A stretch of 64,000 bases of DNA from Ariolimax columbianus (Eukaryota; Mollusca; Gastropoda; Stylommatophora; Arionidae). Each line of letters opens with the position of its first letter. Position 1 is the stretch's first letter. Below the pieces are notes generated by a model. That model saw nothing but the letters and a program-made list of their open reading frames with translations, had not been told where the DNA came from and did not search any database. Positions 11,304 to 24,600 of the stretch are shown here, piece after piece. Position numbers and translations under genes: made by a program. Location: assembly GCA_036924085.1 (NCBI GenBank), contig JAVGWX010000005.1, positions 78,776,047 through 78,840,046 of the forward strand, in the 5' to 3' direction.

Positions 11304-11483
11304 ACTATCATTACTCGCTCCTTATATAACATACATGCTGAAATGATTATCATTACTTTCTCCTTATATAACATACATGCTGAAATGATTATCATTACTT
11401 TCTCCTTATATAACATACATGCTGAAATGATTATCATTACTTTCTCCTTATATAACATACATGCTGAAATGATTATCATTACT
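11304..11483. repeat. Minisatellite, 42-bp unit, about four copies
   Basis: The unit 'tatcattactttctcctta' 'tataacatacatgctgaaatga' is repeated almost perfectly. Because 42 is a multiple of three, both strands stay open (MIIISACMLYKEKV repeats). I regard those ORFs as artefacts. Confidence 0.92.
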
Positions 11484-11896
11484 TGCTGTCACCCTGAATC
11501 ATCTCCCCTACCCACAAATGCTTCTCTTGCAATCTGAATAGGATGACCATGTAAGGTTTCATCACCAATTTTTGAGCATCCTTGAGAAAATCTATTGACC
11601 TAGTTATGCACCCATTTACACAACAAACACGTCTCACCACAGACAGGAAGCATTTCCTTATGAACATCCTTTGCAGTAAGTCCTCTTCCCCCCCCCCTCC
11701 CCCTCCCCAAACCACACAACAGCACGCTGTTCTTTGATTGTACACTGTGAGCATAAAGGCTATTTTGTATCTGTACTGTGCATGTAACACCTAGTTTCTG
11801 CTACCTACAATAATCACATAACTGGATGTTGCTGCCACCTAATGACACCTTTAGAAATAACCAACTACATTTTCCAGCTATCCCATATCAGTTTTT

Positions 11897-12136
11897 GGGG
11901 ACGGCGTGGGCTAGTGGTTAAGTGACACCGCCGAATGTGTTGGGTTCGCTCCCCAATCACAGCACCGGCCGTTACCCCAGGGAGGCAAACCATTAGAAAA
12001 TGCAGGAGGAAGCAGACACTTACATAAAATGTATGATGAAGTCGGATGCACTGGGCCAACAGGCGCACAATAAAAACATAGTGCAACGCACACCGCCTTG
12101 AGAAATAGAGAAATAACACAAACGCAAATAAAAATA
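11897..12136 (+). mobile_element. Family A tRNA-derived SINE
   Basis: Sense copy with the head GGGGACGGCGTGGGCTAGTG, A box GGGCTAGTGGTTAAG and B box GGGTTCGCTCCCC. The body matches the other A copies ('gccgttaccccagggaggc', 'ccaacaggcgcacaataaaa'). An imperfect flanking match (ATATC..TTTTTG) may be the target duplication. It lies just 3' of the AGTRAP-like terminal exon. Confidence 0.9.
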
Positions 12137-12461
12137 TCTTTTTGTGACCTTATTATTCACTTACCCTTATAAGTTGTCAACACAACTGATCTACAAATTA
12201 ATTGACAACGATAGATGAACAATGTTTTTTAATGACTCTTCGCTTTCAAAAAAACCTTTCCTACCCATGCTGCTACTCATTAATCAAAACACCAAGAACA
12301 GATTAAACAATCTTGTCTGAAATAGTAAATCCTGATTCTGTTTAAAATATTCATTCAAAGTACAATAAAACACAAACTGGGCCCTCATCTTCTAGTAACA
12401 AAAACATCAAATGATGATAACAATATTATGCTACAGCTAAATGTATGCATAACACAAATCT

Positions 12462-12622
12462 CTATGTCTTGACATGTTCAGTTGACCCCATAGGGGGTGC
12501 CTCCTGATAAGTGGGAGCCTGGTACAGTGGAGGCTCGCCAGATCTCACATATCCACTTGTATGACCTGGACTGCTTTCAATGTTGTCATAGGTGCCACGC
12601 TTGGCACCAAATGAGGAAGTGT
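12462..12622 (-). CDS. AGTRAP: AGTRAP-like gene, terminal coding exon (cytoplasmic tail)
   Basis: On the minus strand a pyrimidine-rich tract ends in CATTCTACAG at 12623, and the exon starts with AC, completing the codon begun by the upstream exon (A|AC, Asn). It encodes TSSFGAKRGTYDNIESS, then a Pro/Tyr-rich tail (PPLYQAPTYQEAPPMG), and ends at TAG at 12462-12464. PPLY is a possible WW-domain or sorting motif. I saw no strong AATAAA just downstream; an ATTAAA lies at 12228-12233. Confidence 0.83.
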
Positions 12623-15600
12623 CTGTAGAATGAAAGTTGCAATTATTGATTTGATCAAGAAAGATCACTTTCCTGGTTTGGCATATATTTTATAATGCAT
12701 TTCTTTAATAATGACCACCAACAAAACAAGAAGTCGACATACGTTCACAATCTAGGGCGTGGAAATAGAACAGATCACGAACTTCCGAGTATCTGATGAC
12801 TACAATGGCGACTGCTCAAAATAATTCAGAAGGAGATTGGCATTGACAATGAAGAGGCTATACAACCTGAGAAAACTATGGCAGAATACCTACAAACCAA
12901 CAAAAGTGAACATTTTGAGAACCTGTGTTTTTACTTTGGCAGCATACAGCTGCAAAACATGAACATGGACCTCCAGAAAGAGAATTGAGTCGTTCGAGTC
13001 AAAATTTTATAGAAGGGTCCTCAGAATACCTGGACAGAAAAAAAGAAGAATGCAGACATTCGATGACAAGAGTTGGGCACAGAGAAGAACTGGTTAATAA
13101 ATTCCAAAATGAACAAGAAATTGAAATACTTTGGCCACATCAAAAGACACAATGGTCTTGAGGGAACGGTAATGGAAGGTATGGTGCTGGGGAAGAGAGG
13201 CAGAGGCGGACCAAGAAGACAATGGCACAAAGATGCCAAGGAATGTTTGGCCATGACTCTGGAGCAGGCTGGAGATTTTCCAAGAGATCGAGTTTCTTTT
13301 AGTCGGGCTGTCATGGGAGTGGCGTTCTGCAAGGGACATACTACATGATGATAATAGAAACATTTACGACAGGGAAATGTGGAAAATGGCTGGAAGATTA
13401 ATTTAAGAAAATCACAAGAAGTCTTGAGGCATCCTTTTTTTTTTTATTGTTTCCTGTCTACAGTTTATTCTCTTTATAAAATGTTACTTGCGCCAAAGCA
13501 AAAAAATAAAAATGGTGGTATACCGATCAATGTTTGTACTTGAAATATTTTGAATCATGGTATTCAAACAGACATGTTACTGTCTGTTGTTAGGTAGCCA
13601 ATGCTTCGGCTTTACATTGTAGGTATTTTAAACTTTCTGCGGCTTACTAGGTATGGTGGAAGGTAGAAATAATTTGGGTCGATTTTTAACTAGAATTTTG
13701 AATTTTTGTCTGCGCAGCGGCCGTTAAGCCTACTCTTTTTGTTCTTTTACTGCCGAAGGATTTTTTTTACCAGAAGATCTGAGCCAGGTTTACCCAGGTG
13801 GTAAATGTTTATATTACAGCACTTATCAGACTCCTCCAGACTATCTTTGAATCGCTTTTTTTGGACGCGCCTGTGATTATCTTCCTTCATTCAGCTCGCT
13901 ATTCAGAAGCCTCTTTGGGAGCATTTCGCTTGGCATTCGAACAAGGTGGCCAGCCTATATCAGTTGGGTTTTCTGTAAAAGTGCATGAATGCCAGATATG
14001 CTGGTTCTGGATAGGACTACATTATTTGTGATATGATCCTTTCTAGAAATATGTAGTGTGCACGTCAGACAAGTCACGTTGATGTAATTTAATTTGACTG
14101 TAACCACTGGTTCTTTATACATTTTACCTGGTGCTTGCTGGTACAAGGCCTCAGTTTTCTACATGTCATAGAACATGTACGACTAGAGGAGACACAAAAA
14201 GCAACCGCAGACAGAAAGAGGCGACGCACGATTGTGGAGGTGTCAGCAGGGGCGCCCTAACGATCTCAAGAAGTCATGAGATGAACTCTCCACCATGCCA
14301 AGGTTCATTGCAATGGAAGAGCTGATGTGCTAGCTTTGAAAGCATCCATAGGTTGAACATTAGAAATGGATCAGGTGAAGGTACTAAGATAAATCTACGT
14401 CTGCCTGTTAGATAATGACATGCAATAGATGAATAAGCAGTACATAAGCTTGGATTTAAGTGTAAGTGGAGCAGAGAAGACAGCCTGCAAGAATGGATCA
14501 GTATGTTGAGCAAAAAAAGACAGCCTGCAAGGATGAACCAGTAAGTGGAGCAGAGAAGACAATCTGCAAGGATGAATCAGTAGTGTGTACAACCAACAAG
14601 TTGTAGGTACCATCAGTATCCATACCCTTACCAATCTGTTCAGGCAGAGCATCTATTGTGTTGCTGGTTGTGCTCAACTTGACATAAAATAACATAACAT
14701 AGCAGAGCATAACAGTAGAACATTACACAGCAGAATATAACAGTATAACATATAACATAGCAGAATAAAGCAAAGTATAACATAAAATAGCAGAACATAG
14801 CAATATAACATAACATAGCAGAACATAACAGTATAACATAACACAAAAGTATAACATAACATAACAGTATAACATAACACAGCAGAACATAACAAAACAT
14901 AACATAGCAGAACATAACATAGCAAAACACAACATAGCATAACAGAACATAATGGTATAACATAACATAGCATAACATAACTGAACATAACAATGCATAA
15001 CATAACATAGCAGAACATAACATAGCAGTACATAACATAGCATAATGAGCACACTGAGTTACTCACTGAGACCAGGGATGCCAGCATCGAAATCTGAGCC
15101 ACTAGCTCGACTCTGGTAAATACGGTACAAGAGGAAAATAGACAGTGGCTTGAGGATCAAATTTGTAATGCACATGCTGACATTCAAGTCAAGGATCTGA
15201 GCTCCTAGACAAAACATTCTTGACAATCATCATTTAGTAACCTACATTGACTTATCACTTAGTAACCTACATTGACTTATCACTTAGTAACCTACATTGA
15301 CTTATCACTTAGTAACCTACATTGACTTATCACTTAATAACCTACATTGACTTATCACTTAGTAACCTACATTGACTTATCACTTAGTAACCTACATTGA
15401 CTTATCACTTAGTAACCTACATTGACTTATCACTTAGTAACCTACATTGACTTATCACTTAGTAACCTACATTGACTTATCACTTAGTAACCTACATTGA
15501 CTTATCACTTAGTAACCTACATTGACTTATCACTTAATAACCTACATTGACTTATCACTTAGTAACCTACATTGACTTATCACTTAGTAACCTACATTGA

Positions 15601-18600
15601 CTTATCACTTAGTAACCTACATTGACTTATCACTTAGTAACCTACATTGACTTATCACTTAGTAACCTACATTGACTTATCACTTAGTAACCTACATTGA
15701 CTTATCACTTAGTAACCTACATTGACTTATCACTTAGTAACCTACATTGACTTATCACTTAATAACTTACATTGACTTATCACTTAGTAACCTACATTGA
15801 CTTATCACTTAGTAACCTACATTGACTTATCGCTTAATAACCTACATTGACTTATCACTTAGTAACCTACATTGACTTTTCACTTAGTAACCTACATTGA
15901 CTTATCACTTAGTAACCTACATTAACTTATCACTTAGTAACCTACACTGACCATTATTTTTTACTTATGTACAAGCTTTGGTCCCTAACTGGACGTAACA
16001 ACAAGGTATTGTGGTTTAGTTGTAAATGTAGCTGTGCTGTCATACGGTTTTTTTTATATAGGTATCAATAAATCGGTCCAAGATGGTAGGAAAACCTGGC
16101 CTAAAATTGTCCAATCCGGAAGTTGCAATGAAAAGGGGCATTGCTGTTCAGAGAATCTAGTAGAACAGAGGGAATACCAGTACCAGCCGTAGACTACATT
16201 TGTCAGTCATGCAATAGAACCTTATGTGCTGGTATTGGATTGATAAGTCACAGAGCACTCCCAGTCTCAAGAAGCTAGTATGGCTTGGCTTCGTTCATTC
16301 TCAATCTACCGCTAAGTAGCAGAATGTAGTCCAGAGAATGGAATGCGTTGTGTCGTAGTTTACAGCTTGACTGCAATATTTGCACCTTTCGGTCCAACAC
16401 ATCCGACTTCGGCAAGCATTATTTGAGTACCGGGTTAGCATTCCCTATTCGATCCCTTCTCCTTAGCCAGTCTGCCCTGCTGCAGCCTGTTATCCGGGAT
16501 CACCGTGTGGAGGTGTAGAAGGGTCTTGGCAGCTTTGGTTCGCTGGCCCTGATGCTAGCAGTCAGCTATGGGTCGCTGACAACTGTAGCTCATACGCTGC
16601 TCCGCATCTTGATCCCAAGAAGCTAGTATGACAAAGGATGATATTGGTGGTCATCATCGATGATGATGGACAATTATTTCGATTGTAGTGTATTTTGTTG
16701 CTGTCTTTGTAATGTGACTGTAGAATGGTTGTGGTGTGACTGTAGAATGGTTGTGGTGTGACTGTAGAATGGTTGTGGTGTGACTGTAGAATGGTTGTGC
16801 TGTGACTGTAGAATGGTTGTGGTGTGACTGCAGTATGGTTGTGGTGTGGCTGCAGTGTGTTTGTAGTATGGTTGCGGTGAGGTTGTTTAATGGCTGCATA
16901 TGTGGCTGTGGTATTGCTGTAGTGTGGCTGTAGTTTAACTCGCTATGATGGTATATATAACAAGTGATCAGATATCACATACATTCAGTTATTTAACAAA
17001 GAACATTCCTGAATAAATTCGAGATCTGAACAAAGGATACCCAAGAGCAAATCTGTATTCATTTCTTAGACTGGTTGAAACAGCGTTCGCTGGTATGAAA
17101 GAAAGAAAAATGAAAAACAAAAATATTGGCAATCAAGATATATATGTGTATACTTATTTAGTCAATCCTCTTGAACCCTGGGGCTAGAGGTTTGCCATTT
17201 AGAATGGCAGATTATTCTATCCACTGTTTTCTTCTTCATTTGGTTCCAGTCTAGACATCGGTTTTATTAAGAATGCCTTATGTTGTCATCCCAGTGCACT
17301 TTGGGTCATCCGGTGGGTCTGGATCCTTAGCTCTTTGCTTCCTATGGTTGTCATAGTAGAGAATCTTCTTTCATTTTGCAGACAAGGTCAAACCACGGAA
17401 GCTGAGATTTCTTTACTTTAGTCTACAAGGACTGTGTTTCAAGATTATGTCTCTTCTCTCGTCTGTTCTTGTTAATTGAATTACCTTTCTTCGATATCAC
17501 ATTTCATAAACTTGAAGCTGGCTTTTCTAGGTCATGATCATCATCCATGATTCACATCCATAAATCAAAATTAGTACATATGTGAAGCAGTACGCAGCCA
17601 TTTAAGTTTTCTAACATATTTCTCTTTCACTCTATTTATAGCATGAAAAGGTCAGCCAGTTCTTCTTTGATACCTCGCAGCTAATCTAATTTAGCTCCAA
17701 GATATTTTAACTGCTTGACCTGTTGTGAAAGGCTGTTCACCCAGAATAATGTGAGGTCTCTTCTCTCGAGACCACCATGGTTTTTGTTTTTGAACTGCTA
17801 ATGGTCATCCATCTCTTTTCGGGATCAAGATGCTGAGCAGCGCATGAGCTGCAGTGGTCAGCGACTTATAGCTGACTGCTAGTGTCAGGGCCAGTGAACC
17901 AAAGCTGCCAAGACCCTTCTATACCTTCAAGCGGTGATCCTGGATAACAGGCTGCAGCAGGGCAGACTGGCTAAGGAGAAGGGATCAAAGAGGGAATGCT
18001 AACCCGGCACTCAAAAAATGCTTGCTGAAGTCAGATGTGTTGGACCGAAAGGTGCAAATATCGCAGTCAAGCTGTAAACCACGACACAACGCATTCCGTT
18101 CTCTAGACTACATTCTGCTACTTAAGCCATTTCAGTGTTTGGTAGGGGGAGATTGAGAACGAACGAAGCCAAGCCAAGCCATACCTCTCTTTTCTATCTC
18201 ATCTATCCAGATTTGAAGGTCAGTCAGGAGATGTGCCTCTGGTTTGGTAATCAGGGTCACATCATTGGATACATATCCAATATACAGACTAGTCTCATCT
18301 TCCCGTCCCCCTCTAACTACTTTTTGGTCTACCCCTTACAGGCTTTGATGACATCATCAATGAGTAGAATGAAGAGATATGTCATCAATGGTGGTCTTGA
18401 ACTTCTCTGACCTTTGGTTTCCTGTCTCAATGTAGTTTCTACAGGTCTTATAAAAGTTCTGTAGGGTGATGGGATGTTTCTCCTTTTCAGGCATTCTCAG
18501 ATGCCTTTTCCAGGTCCAAGAAACATAAGTACATTTCATTATTATTAGAGCTTTTTAACTCAGTAGTCTGAGAAGATAAGGTCTTGAGTACTTCAGTTTT

Positions 18601-21600
18601 CTCTAAAACCACATTGAACTGCACCCATCTGTGGCTCAGCCACACGTCTTAGTATCTGCTTGTATCCTTATGGAGTGAAGCATGGATGCCTCCTAGCCAC
18701 TACCCTTTTCAGCACGATGTTTGCTGCCATGTTGATGCATTCAAGGGCAGGGATGCTGGAGTCAGTCCCCTATCGCCTAGATGGTGAGTTATTCAATCTG
18801 AGGAGACTGCGAGCAAAAACAAGAGTACAAATTGAGACCATGGGTGAACTTTTCTTTGCTGATGACTGCGCTCTCAATGCCCATTCAGAGACTGAGATGT
18901 AATGTCATGTTAACATGTTTGCAGCGGCTTGTGATAACTTTGGTCTCACAATCTCTACCAGCAAGACTGAAGTGCTGTACCAAGCAGCCCCAAGTACAGT
19001 GAGCCATCTATCACTATCAATGGTCTGAAACTAAAGTCGGTACAACGCTTTGCATACCTTGGCAACACACTCTCCAGAGCAGTCTATATTGATGAGAAAG
19101 TAAATTCGAGAATAGCCAAAGAATGTGTAGCATTTGAAAAACTAAGATCCTCAGTTTGGGACAGGAGAGGAATTAAGCTTATAACCAAATTAAAGGTTTA
19201 AGCAGCAGTCGTTCTATCAACTCTTCTGTACGCCTGTGAAACTTGGACTGTGAACAATCGACATGCGAAAAAGCTTGACCGTTTTCATCTGGGCTTCCTA
19301 AGAAAACTGCTGAACATAAAATGGCAAGTTCTTTCGCAGGCTGGGATGACAAGCATCCACACAACTCTGTGCAAATCGCATGTTTTCTGCATGTCAGATG
19401 AGCAGCTTCCAAAGAAAATATTCTATGGCAAGCTTCAGTCAGGCAAGCGAGCTTGCGGTCGTCAAATAAAAAGTTATAAAGACACTCTGAAAGCCTCACT
19501 GAAGAACTGCAACATTGACACTGCTAATTGAGAGAACATTGCTGCTGATCGCTTTGCCTGGTGTAGTAAAATCTCCTCTGGCACGGCACATATGGAGCAG
19601 ACAAGAATCATGGAAGTTGCACAGAAACGAGCGATACGAAAGACAAGAGAAGAGTTGCGTCCGCCTGACGGTCAGACAGTGCTTCTCTGCCGTTAGTGTG
19701 ACAGACACTTTCGAGCTCGGATTGGTTTCATTAGCCATCTACGAACCCACTCCTAGGATGGAAAGATAACAATGTGGTCCTCTTCAGAAACGATGGACAA
19801 ACAACAACAACATCCTAGAGTAGACTTTGACATAGACACTAAGGAGGGATATGCCCCTAGGGTTTTGACATTGTTGGTGGTCACCATTTTTGAATATTGC
19901 AATAATGATGGCTACCTTCCAATCCTTTGGTGGGATCAAGATGCTGAGCAGCGCATGAGCTGCAGTGGTCAACGACCCATAGCTGACTGCCAGTGTCAGG
20001 GCCAGTGAACCAGAGCTGCCAAGACCCTTCTACACCTCCACGCGGTGATCCTGGATAACAAGCTGTAAACTACGACACAACGCATGCCATTCTCTGGACT
20101 ACATTCTGTTACTTAAGCCCTTTCAGGGTTTGGTAGTGGGAGATTGAGAATGAACGAAGCCAAGTCAAGCCATTTCCCACTCAGGCAATAAAATCTCCAA
20201 GAAGGATAATTTCATCATGACAATTGTCCACTGTCTTTTCAAGCAGCTCAAAGAACTTACTAGTGACATGGAGTAACAGACAGATAGAGACAGAGGTAAG
20301 ATCGATACATTTAACATTTCATTTAATACAGAGTTAGCAATTGAGATTAACAAATGTAGCAACAAGAAATACTCCTATATGACAACAATGAGACATATAA
20401 ATAGCTATTACACTCACAAACATTTCAATAACTACAAAACTCAAACATATAAATAACTAACACTTTGACATTGAAATGAATACTTACATTCCTCAAAAAT
20501 ATAATGTGCTCTAGGCTCATACAAGGCAAGCACTAAAATATCGTTGAGAATGCTAATTGCCAAAGTTGACAGAAACTGTGTACAAAGTAAAGAATATTTT
20601 GCCATGATAATATGTTATGTTATACAGAATTCACATTTGTGCACTCAAGTCAAGGTCTATAGGTGCTCACTGAGTTTATAAGATACACTAAAGGAGTGAG
20701 AAGACATTACTGGTCAGGAAACTCTTACTTCACTTCACTTCATTCCACCCTTCAAATTCTATAAAAATAAATCAATCAAAGCTGTGATGGTACTGTAGGT
20801 CAATAATTTATGAAAACAAACACTTATGGCTCAGTAATCACACAGGAACAAAAACAAAATGAAACGCATGTAATGGTCACAAGGTCTTAATTATAGGAAA
20901 GGGACAAACGCAAATGTATAATGTCATTGAGCATTCTTGTTTGGTCTACTCTTTCACAACTGGCATATAATGACTCGCACATACCTGGCCACATTCTTGA
21001 TAATGGATGCCAACTCAAGCTGTGTTGTATCATTGTCATATCAATTGTCTCTGTTTTGGTTGTGATTCTTTAGTTTGTTTTGTTTTGTTGTTTTTTTGCG
21101 TTTGCCATATTTATCTATTCCCCAAGGCGGTGTGCATTGCACTGTGGTTTTTATTCTGCGCCTGTCGGCCCAGTGCATCCGACTTCAGCATGCATTTTAT
21201 GTAAGGGTCTGCTTCCTCCTGCATTTTCTATGGGTTTGCTTCCACGGGGTAACGGCCGGTGCTGTGATGGGGATCGAACCCAGCACCTTCTGGTTGTGAG
21301 CCGTGTCACTTAACCACTAGCCCACACCGTCCCCCTATTGTTTTTGTTTGTCCCTGACAAAGGCCTTGAGGTCATCACATGAGTTTTGTTTTGTTTCTGT
21401 CCTAGTGTTGCTACTGAGCCATACGTTAGGTTCCATAGTTTGATGCTGAAGACACTGCAATAAATGAGCTGATGGCAGTCAGTGGCTTATAATCGGATGC
21501 TTACATCAGGGTCAGTGAATCAGAGCTAACCAAGACCTTATTCCACCTCCAAGTGGTGACCCTGGAAACAGACTGCACCCATGCAGCTTGACTGAGAGAA

Positions 21601-24600
21601 CACAGATCAAACAGGGAAGGCAAATACAGTCCCAAAAATGTCATGCTGAAACTGGACACGTCTGGCTGAAACGTGCAGATTTCGCAGCCTAGCTGTAAAC
21701 TACGCCACAACATAATAAAACGTTGAATTGATCGCCTGTAACTTGCATGCTTTTTTGTGTGCACTCCCTTCAGAGTGCAGTGGTTCACCATTTTGTACTG
21801 GATTATTTCTCGCAAAGACTTGGACAAATTTATAAAATGTTTAAATATAAATTTCAGCATTGTTAAATAAAATGAATCATTGACTTATTATGTCCTCTTA
21901 AGACATCATTTTAATATTATAATGAATATATTTATTATATATTAATATATAATTAATGATATTAAATATCAAAAGATATATTTGTTTCCAAAGACTTTTA
22001 AACATCACATACAAAGACCAAGTTACAAATGAGGAAATGTAAGAAAGAATTACAACAGCAATAGGGCCTTTTGAAGACCTTTGACATCTGTCAAAAGAAG
22101 GAAACTCGCTTAGTACAGGCACATATTGAGATAAAACGGTCTTGCAAATACGATCCTGCACAGAAAGGTGCAAGGCAGATGACGAAGAGGTCGTCCCAAA
22201 AAGAGGTGAGAGAACAACATAAAAGAATGGATCAATCTCCGACCAGAAAAGGCATAGGCTGCGACCACTGACAGAGAGGAATGGCGTGAGATTGTGGGGA
22301 TGTCTTCATGTGTGCCCCAATGACCTCACCGATTATAGGATGACCTGACCTGAAGATTTCCTTAATCTATTTTGGTCTCATAAAATATATTTTTTATTTT
22401 AAAACAACCTTCAATATCCATGACGGGCACAGATTTTTAACAAATACTTTTCAAATCTTCCTGACATGGACCATCTGTGCCAGCTCAATCCGTGTCTCTC
22501 TGTCTCCTTAATATTTGCCTCAAGCTCTATTCACCATGTAGTAGGACAGTCTCTGATTCTGTTCACCATGTAGTAGGACAGTCTCTGCTTCTCTTTACCA
22601 TGTAGTAGGGCAGTCTCTGCTTCTGTTCACCATGTAGTAGGGCCGTCTCTACTTCTGTTCACCATGTAGAAGGGCCGTCTCTACTTCTGTTCACCATGTA
22701 GTAGGACAGTCTCTGCTTCTGTTCACCATGTAGTAGGACAGTCTCTGCTTCTCTTTACCATGTAGTAGTGCAGTCTCTGCTTCTCTTTACCATGTAGTAG
22801 GGCAGTCTCTGCTTCTCTTTACCATGTAGTAGGACAGTCTCTGATTCTCTTTACCATGTAGTAGGGCTGTCTCTACTTCTGTTCACCATGTAGTAGGGCC
22901 GTCTCTACTTCTCTTTACCATATGGTAGGACAGTCTCTGCTTCTCTTTACCATGTAGTAGGGCAGTATCTGCTTCTGTTCACCATGTAGTAGACCAGCTT
23001 CTACTTCTTTTGCCTGGGGAGGAATACTAACATCTGGTCAGGCAAAATATACTGATCAGATATGTTAGTCAGGGTCAGGCAAAACTTACTGGCCAAGACC
23101 CTCACCTCGGTTTCCTAGAAGCCCTCCCTGGAAACGGCTGCTTTCAGCAGCCTGGCTAACGAGGTGAGAGATCTACGTGATCCCCATAGTAGTGAGTGAC
23201 ATGCAGATGAAGCCAAGCATAGCACAACCACCTGGAGGACCTACCTTCACCAGCACACTAGGGATGTGAGGAAAGATGCTGCAGTCCGCCACTTAACGTC
23301 CTTTTCAGGGCGCACAAAAGAGTAACCTACCCATTGTAGCATTCGCAAACAACAACTTCTCTTGCCTCAAACTCTCTTCGCCACGAAATGAGAACCCAGC
23401 CTCTACTTCTCTTGCCTCACTGTCTCTCTCTGTCTTGTAGTAGGACAGCCTCTACTTCTCTTGCCTCACTCTCTCTCTCTGTCTTGTAGTAGGCCACCGT
23501 CTACTTCTCTTGTCTCATCCGTTCTCTGTCTTGTAGTAAGCCAGCCTCTAATTCTCTTGCCTCATCTGTTCTATATCTTGTAGTAAGCCAGCCTCTACTT
23601 CTCTTGCCTCATCTGTTCTATATCTTGTAGTAGGCCAGCCTCTACTTCTCTTGCCTTATCTGTTCTATATCTTGTAGTAAGCCAGCCTCTACTTATCTTG
23701 CCTCATCCGTTATCTTGTAGTAAGAGAGCCTCTACTTCTCTTGCCTCATCCGTTATATTGTAGTAAGCCAGCCTCTACTTCTCTTTCCTCACTCTCTCCC
23801 TGTCTTGTAGTAGGCTAGCCTCTACTTCTCTGGCTTCACTCTCTCTCTGTCTTGTAGTAAACCAGCCTCTACTTCTCTTGCCTCACTCTCTCTGTCTTGT
23901 AGTAAGCCAGCTTCTACTTCTCTTGCTTCACTCTCTCTCGGTCTTGTAGTAAGCCAGCCTCTACTTCTCTTGCCTCACTCTCTCTGTCTTGTAGTAGGCT
24001 AGCCTCTACTTCTCTTGCCTCACTCTCTCTCTGTCTTGTAGTAAGCCAGCCTCTACTTCTCTTGCCTCACTCTCTCTGTCTTGTAGTAGGCCAGCCTCTA
24101 CGTCTCTTGCCTCACTCTCTCTCTGTCTTGTAGTAAGCCAGCCTCTACTTCTCTTTCCTCAAACTCTCTCTGTCTTGACCAACTCCATTACCAGCTCTAA
24201 ATTGTAAAACAACCAATATCGTAGGGAAAAACAAAAAAAATAAAGAAGATATTTTAAAATAATGGTTTCTAGTTACTTATACTCAATCATTAGAAGGTAC
24301 TAACCATAATGACTGCATCCACACTTTCAATGGACACAATAGCCCAGAATCCAAATGCAAGAACTGCAATGTGTGTGTACATGTACGTATTAACAGCAAT
24401 GAATCCACTCAGGAAAGCCCTGTGGATTGTGTGGTAGAATGAGCAAATGTAAAAACAATGTTATGTTATGCTATTCAGAACTGACATAATTTTACTCTAG
24501 ACAGACCCTTAGGTCCTAAACTTTCTTGGCAACTGGCAAACGGGAAGGATACTGAGGTTTCTTAAACTTAAAATTTTTATACTGGTTTGGAAGACTCTGC

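Noticed and set aside
14640..15102. Cys/Tyr/Leu-rich membrane-like ORFs of 109-142 codons
   Set aside because: Product of the CATAA low-complexity tract. The only real coding sequence nearby is the spliced exon at 15067-15201 in another frame.
15225..15950. CRISPR-like regular repeats
   Set aside because: Units are directly adjacent with no unique spacers and the genome is eukaryotic; it is a satellite.
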